Positions 58,801 through 64,000 of a DNA stretch of 64,000 nucleotides are shown in pieces. The stretch spans positions 43,295,501 through 43,359,500 of the forward strand of contig NC_068558.1 in assembly GCF_022201045.2 (NCBI RefSeq), given 5' to 3'. This DNA is from Citrus sinensis. Lineage: Eukaryota; Streptophyta; Magnoliopsida; Sapindales; Rutaceae. A program made the position numbers and the translations under genes. Each line of letters opens with the position of its first letter. The first letter of the stretch is position 1. Below the pieces are notes generated by a model. That model ran no database searches. It was not told the origin of the DNA and worked only from the letters and a program-made list of their open reading frames with translations.

Positions 58801-61800
58801 GTTTGAAGAAGAAAGTGGCTATGGTTTTAAGGAGGTTAATTCACTCATAAACCCAAAGGTCCTATAACAATGTCCTATCAATTCCAACAAGGTTAATTCA
58901 CACAATCAATTATTTCCAAGAATGAAAAATGGAAAGAAATGAAAAACCGGAAGGCTTGAGAGATTATTAATATTACAAACTAAAATCCATACTTGCGGTA
59001 AGCTAAAGGCTGTGCTGTTGTCACCCATTATAGCCAGAGAGTTGCGGATCTGGTTAACCTGATAAAGTTACAAATAGATATAATTTATAATCCAGAAAGA
59101 TTATTTCACTGAAAAACAGAAACCTGAAGTTCAGATGAGAAGTACCATATCAATATTTTTGTCCCCTGCAGTTACAACAAGAAGTTTCCATCACATATTT
59201 GCTCTAAAATGCAGTTCTAAAATTGTAAGCAAAAAATATATATATTTGACATATGCATCCAAAAGAAGGGAGGGATGGGAACTGACCTTTATCATTTGGA
59301 ACACGTTGAAGTGCATCATGCACCATCTCTTGCACAGATTTCCCTTCTGTAAAGCACCAAAGATAATATCAGAAAATTCACTCTTGATTACGCAAAATGA
59401 AGCATAAAAAACACATCAAGAGATGAACTCAGCCAACTATACTTCTGAATCCAAAAATTATCATCTATTTTGCAGCAATTTGCTGGAAACTTTAAGGGTA
59501 AAAACTAAAGAAACAAAAAGAAAAGCCTAGTGGGTATATAGAGCAATGAGTAGATTATTCAAAATCTAAAGCCACAAAAAAAGAAAAAAAATTATCTTTT
59601 TGGCAGGTGTGAGACAATGTTTAACTGGTATGCACAGTTTGATGGAATGGAACAAGACAGCTCTTAAACCCAACTCCAATAACTCATGACATAGGACATC
59701 CGTTAACTTACGCAAAAAATCACGCTGGATAAGCCACACAAGTTTTGCTGGCTCAAAAGCAACATCTTGTCCCTACAATCATCCAGCCAATGAAACGCAT
59801 ATCAATATAAAACAATTTACAACAGGAGAACAAACAAAACAAATCTCACTCAAGTGACCCATAAATTACCTTCACTCTATTCTCCATGAAGTAATTGTAA
59901 ACCAAAAATTGAATGAGTTAGTGCGGTAGTACAAATAAAAAGGGATTCAAAAATTAATAATCGCACGAAAGACAATTCAGTTAAGTAATATATTGAAATC
60001 AGAGCAAGGCAAAGGTGCAGACCTTCCATAGAATTCTTCAGCAAGCTCAACAGCAAAAGACAACCGTGATATGTCAGCTTCACGGATCTAACACACAAAA
60101 AGACAAACATGTTATGGCACAATAAAAATCAACTAAATTGAGGTAACTGCCAATTGTGGGCATAAAAATAATTACCTCACGATTTAGAATATAAACTACA
60201 GTCATCACCAACAAAACAACTTCTAGGGTTCCACCATCCCATTAGTACAGTTAAACAAAAAAACAGTAAATATTCTCGTATGTTACTGTGTCTTTTGATT
60301 TTACCTCCAACAGAGACAAGTCAAAATTTCAAGCAGCTTTTTAGTTTTTCTTCTTATGGTTGGCAGGATTCCAAGTCTTTTTCCAAGACTTAGCATCCAG
60401 TTCAGATGTTCAAATACGGCTTTATTAGATACAAATGAAGAACGAACAAATAACAATGTAGTATGGTAGCTCAGGGCAATGGGTTGCACAGAACATTATT
60501 AGTTTTGACATGTGCATGATATACATATGTCAAGAGACTTCCATTAGCCAGAAAGGAAACCGATATCTTTGGCGACTTTCGAATGCAATGGTGTAAGTAA
60601 GCTAAATCCACATTTTCAAGAAAAAAAAGGTTCAAGACAGACTAACTAACCGTCTCTGGCAGGTTATAAATCAGTACAGAACTCATTACAGTTGCCAGAG
60701 CAAAAATCCTGCAACAGGGGCCAAAAAAAACCAATATTAGCAACTACCAAAACAATTTCACGTAGAAGAGCTTAGAACTTACCGGTCATCATACACATTT
60801 GACTTCCCAATACTTTCAAACCCTTCAGTATCAAGGTAGAATACAGAAGTTCTTGAACCGTCAATTTCCATCTCAACTGGGTTGCCCCAAACCCAAATCC
60901 CTATAAGAAACAAATAGATATTATAAATGCTATCAAAGCAAAGAGTTGCATCAAGCACAGATTACCTTTTGTCTTTGTGTCACGCATATGTCCAACGCCA
61001 AAACCTGAAGCAGAAAAAGGTCATCTAAATCACAGGTTGTAGAATTTGAATCAATATTGAACATCTTTAAAAAAAACAAAACTAGGAGTATATACTAGTA
61101 AAGACACCTTCATCACAAGAAAGGGAAAGAAGCTGATTAAGCAGAAAAGATTTGCCGGAGCGGTAGGGACCAATTACCTGAATATGCATTATACAATCAT
61201 CGATACAAGGTCAAAATCAGAAGAAATAGAAGAAAAAAGATAGTTTTACTCACAGCATATGCCATTCACAAATAAAAATTTGATATTGAGACAAGGCTAT
61301 GGAAATTCTCAAATAGCGCTAGAGCTAAATGAGCATTTGTGTACACTCAAAAGCATCGAACAATGTGATAACCAATGTCACCAAATAACCATGTATGAAA
61401 ATAATGATGTTCATTAAAACAATGATAGGTATTTGTCAATCATCATTTCTCGATTTTAGAGAGGGTAAGAAATTAAAAACAGAAGGGTTTTTTGTCAAAC
61501 CTAGTTGATCAAATTAGGCAGCGAACGAAATTCCAAAACATCCAAGTTTGCACAAGGGAAAAATGATATCAGTTCCACTAAGGGCACCTTGCTTTGGAAA
61601 TAAACTTAAATTATTGAAATTGGCTACATCTAATATCCAGTAACCTTGGCCAGTTGCAACTCATTTTCACCTCTTGTAACACCAACGTTTCAGCTGATGA
61701 TGAAACAAATTTAATGCTTGTACTTCTTCTAAACGTGGGACCTATTATCAATCTGGACTTCGAAAAACTGAACCCACTAAGAATAAACTAGCATTGGAAA

Positions 61801-63155
61801 CCAAAATATGCAAAACGGTAAAGTATCTAGATGGAATCTAACCATAAGTGCAAAAAGTCCAATAAACAAAGGAAAACTATTCTGCATGTATAAGTAGCTA
61901 ATGACTTCATCTCGAAACTGCAGCTAAAATAATTAACCAAAATGCAGGAAAGGAAGGTTTCAACAAATACTCACACTAAAATTTATTTTGATCTTTATGA
62001 GATATAAAGAAAATAGCATATTCCAAAAACATTTTCTGATTCAAAATTAAAAAAAAAAATGCAACTAATAGATTTGAAAGAAGATGAATCTCTGGCTTAC
62101 AGCAATAGCTGCAATTGGGTTTGTTATTCTTCGGATGGTTTCCAAGCCTTCTCTTGAAAGACGAAGTTTTGTATGACCAGGATCAGGCTCCACAATAGGA
62201 AACCTAGATGCACAAAGATCAGACAGGCCTTAAACAAAGTACTGTATGGTTGTGTGTAGATTACACATTCATTAATTCCAATAAAAGTGACTCCTTAAAT
62301 GTTTACTTTGCTTATTTCATTCACTCACCAGGAATGGAAATGCAAGAATCAAACAGCATCTAAAGAATGCAATACTAATTCCATTAGATTAAAATGATTT
62401 TAAATTTCCAATTGAATGCACAAAGTTTTAAGCTCCTTTTCATCTTCTTTTAGAAAAAGAATTATTTATTACCTCATATTTGTCATTTCCTGACCTACCA
62501 TTCTAATGAATTCAAATTGCCCACCAAAATATCCTATACTAGGAATTCACTGGGCTACTCTGTGAGTCCTAATGGTCATCACTCAAAGTTGACAGATTTT
62601 AGTAGAAACAGGGGAATCAGCTTATCTGATTTAAAAATCATACTTTAATACTCATTTATTTATTTTTTATACTCTATGAAACCTTTGAATACATGTTACA
62701 TCTATGTCACAATTTCATTTAAGCTGCGTAATTATACTCGTCGTGAATTCCCATTATCAGCATTCAGGGAAAAAAAAAATGATTTTCCTTTTTCTAAAGC
62801 AATAAAGCTATTCCTAACATCCTTAACAAAATACCATCACAAGCTCCTAGCTTTGCATTAAAAAACCATAATGACACAGATAGATCACTGAAACATTTTA
62901 AGCCCAGCTAAAAAATGTTCATCTTATACAATAATAAAGTTCAAAAGAGCACGTTTAGATTTTTAAAAACTAGTGACACCATAAATCAATCAAAAAATAG
63001 CTTCAAATTAAAAAGAATTCAAAAAAAATTGATAATGATAATAGCCGTAATTGAAATAAAACTTACGCTTGGTGAAAATTCTCAATAGCCAGTAACCCAG
63101 ATGCGGAAAGGCAGAGAAGAACAGAGAAAACCAAACAACGAAACGACATCCCCAT
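55863..63155 (-). CDS. Guanylate-binding family protein with C-terminal membrane segments (GBPL2-like)
   Basis: A large dynamin-related GTPase of the plant guanylate-binding family. Seventeen exons (minus): 63067-63155, 62101-62203, 61108-61177, 60966-61004, 60783-60900, 60651-60708, 60023-60087, 59870-59876, 59712-59772, 59287-59346, 59146-59165, 58993-59058, 57984-58151, 57298-57555, 56778-56990, 56287-56558, 55863-56004; all GT-AG; 602 residues. P-loop GPYRSGKS (67-74), DTEG switch, LIQRD guanine-specificity motif, then a helical middle domain. A hydrophobic N-terminus (CLVFSVLLCLSASGLLA) looks like a signal peptide or anchor. Two C-terminal hydrophobic regions (LFNWLVAFSLVMVVVG..., then PLGCMIAVFVLYW) are followed by a basic tail. 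Exon 8 is only 7 nt. ER association is likely by family resemblance; the cellular role is not settled by sequence. Confidence 0.92.
58263..58424. mobile_element. MITE in intron 12 of the guanylate-binding gene
   Basis: Imperfect inverted ends (TTCTCAGGTACGAATGTC against reverse complement TTCTCTAGGGCAGGTGTCC), with inner arms sharing ATGCGGA and AAACCGTG. TA microsatellites lie on both sides (about 58238-58256 and 58430-58449), suggesting insertion into a (TA)n tract or duplication of it. Confidence 0.6.
59870..59876 (-). other. 7-nt microexon (exon 8) of the guanylate-binding gene
   Basis: On the minus strand AGTGAAG is bounded by an acceptor (AATAG) and a donor (GTAATT). It joins exon 7 (ending phase 2 with AG) to exon 9 to give Arg-Val-Lys before GQDVAFEP. 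Without it the frame shifts between two conserved blocks. Confidence 0.8.
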
Positions 63156-64000
63156 GACTGAAAAACGACGCAGAGCCAAGAATGTCAACTCCCAAATGCG
63201 GCAAAGCCAGTGGCTCGTAAATGCAACTGTATATAGAAAGCACTCATGAGAGAAACGAAAGAAAGCGGGATTTGAACAAAAGTTTAACGGAAAAGGAATG
63301 GGATCTTAAGAAATTGTGACAATTGGTGTACGTTAAGGATCATGCATCCGCAAAGTGTGGTTTTTGCATCTAACAGAGTAAAGAGCAGGGAACGGTTTTT
63401 GTAGCCAAAAGTAGAAGATTGGACCTCCAACAGAGTTTGGACTTTTTGAGTCGAGAGAATTAAGGACTTTGGATGAATTTACAGAAAGATCCCAGATTTA
63501 GAATCGAATGGCCTCTTGAGAGTAAGGGTATTATTGGAGTACGAGGATGTTACGGTGAAGCTTTCAGGAGAGAAGACGTTAGTATCTGTACGTGTAATGT
63601 TTTGGTTCGTCGGTTTAAGGTGCACTCGATTCTGATGTGCTTGCGGTACTTGGAATTTTGAAGTTCCGCACCAGGAGGCTTCTTCGGTGAGTTGAGTTTC
63701 GATACCCCTCAAATTTCTTATAACACCACACAATTAAACTAAACTAAGGGTAAGGTTATCTTCACCCAACTAATTTTTTTTTTAAATTCACCCCACTTTT
63801 AAAAAAATAATTGTAATAAGTTGATATTATTTTTAAAATATACAGATTAAGAAAATATTTTTAACAATTAATCAATTAAATATTTTTAATAATATCTTTT
63901 ATTTATGTATCTTTGACCACTAAGATTACTTTAAAATAAGTTTTTATTTGATTATTTAATCTTAATAATATCAAATGATCACATTGCACTCAGAAATATG
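63156..64000. other. Upstream region of the guanylate-binding gene
   Basis: 5' UTR and promoter side, then AT-rich DNA after 63730. The short open frames near 63473-63733 overlap on both strands and are not protein-like. No gene recognised. Confidence 0.55.

Noticed and set aside
1..64000. CRISPR arrays, rRNA and tRNA genes
   Set aside because: None seen; the tRNA-like motif at 12386-12403 is a retrotransposon primer binding site. Repeats present are transposon or microsatellite derived.

Overview
The window is nuclear DNA from a eudicot plant. The evidence is intron-rich genes for plastid tryptophan synthase alpha, vacuolar ATPase subunit F, a group C bZIP factor, a GCN5 acetyltransferase and a plant guanylate-binding protein, set in AT-rich DNA full of retrotransposons and MITEs. 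A Citrus-like tree is a guess from general resemblance and cannot be proven here.

Left third (1-23.9 kb): a repeat nest with no host gene. A plant L1-type LINE on the minus strand (13795 to about 16.5 kb) is interrupted by a Ty3/gypsy element, B (3801-13794, minus strand; 5' LTR, tRNA-Asp-type PBS, gag, pol and three extra ORFs). B is interrupted by a second, oppositely oriented copy of the same family, A; only A's 3' part is inside the window (1-3800, ending in its 3' LTR). Both copies carry, downstream of pol, an ORF for a LOG/lysine-decarboxylase-fold protein (cytokinin-activating enzyme family) with an altered PGGxGTxxE motif. B also has a 185-residue basic ORF with a four-cysteine motif and a 91-residue ORF. 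To the right lie two solo LTRs of one Copia-like family, each with an exact 5-bp target duplication (16671-17893 and 20344-21530). Next come a hAT-type element (21550-22485, 8-bp duplication) carrying a broken copy of the ribosomal protein eL43 (L37a) gene, a tandem MITE pair, and a Mutator-like MITE (23382-23922, 9-bp duplication) ending 157 bp before the TSA start codon.

Right two thirds (24-64 kb): five host genes and one pseudogene. They are tryptophan synthase alpha (24080-29100, +, 9 exons, 311 aa), V-ATPase subunit F (31883-33196, -, 4 exons, 130 aa), a bZIP10/25-like factor (38292-41602, +, 6 exons, 448 aa), GCN5 (43245-49297, -, 13 exons, 561 aa, two GC-AG introns), an F-box/DUF295 pseudogene (53330-54295, -) and a guanylate-binding protein (55863-63155, -, 17 exons, 602 aa, with a 7-nt microexon). 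Exons were placed by eye from splice signals, reading phase and family conservation; every junction listed keeps the frame open. MITEs sit in the gaps and in one intron.

The genes do not form a pathway. The most unusual item is the retrotransposon family with conserved non-retroviral cargo ORFs, led by the LOG-fold protein kept open in two separate copies.
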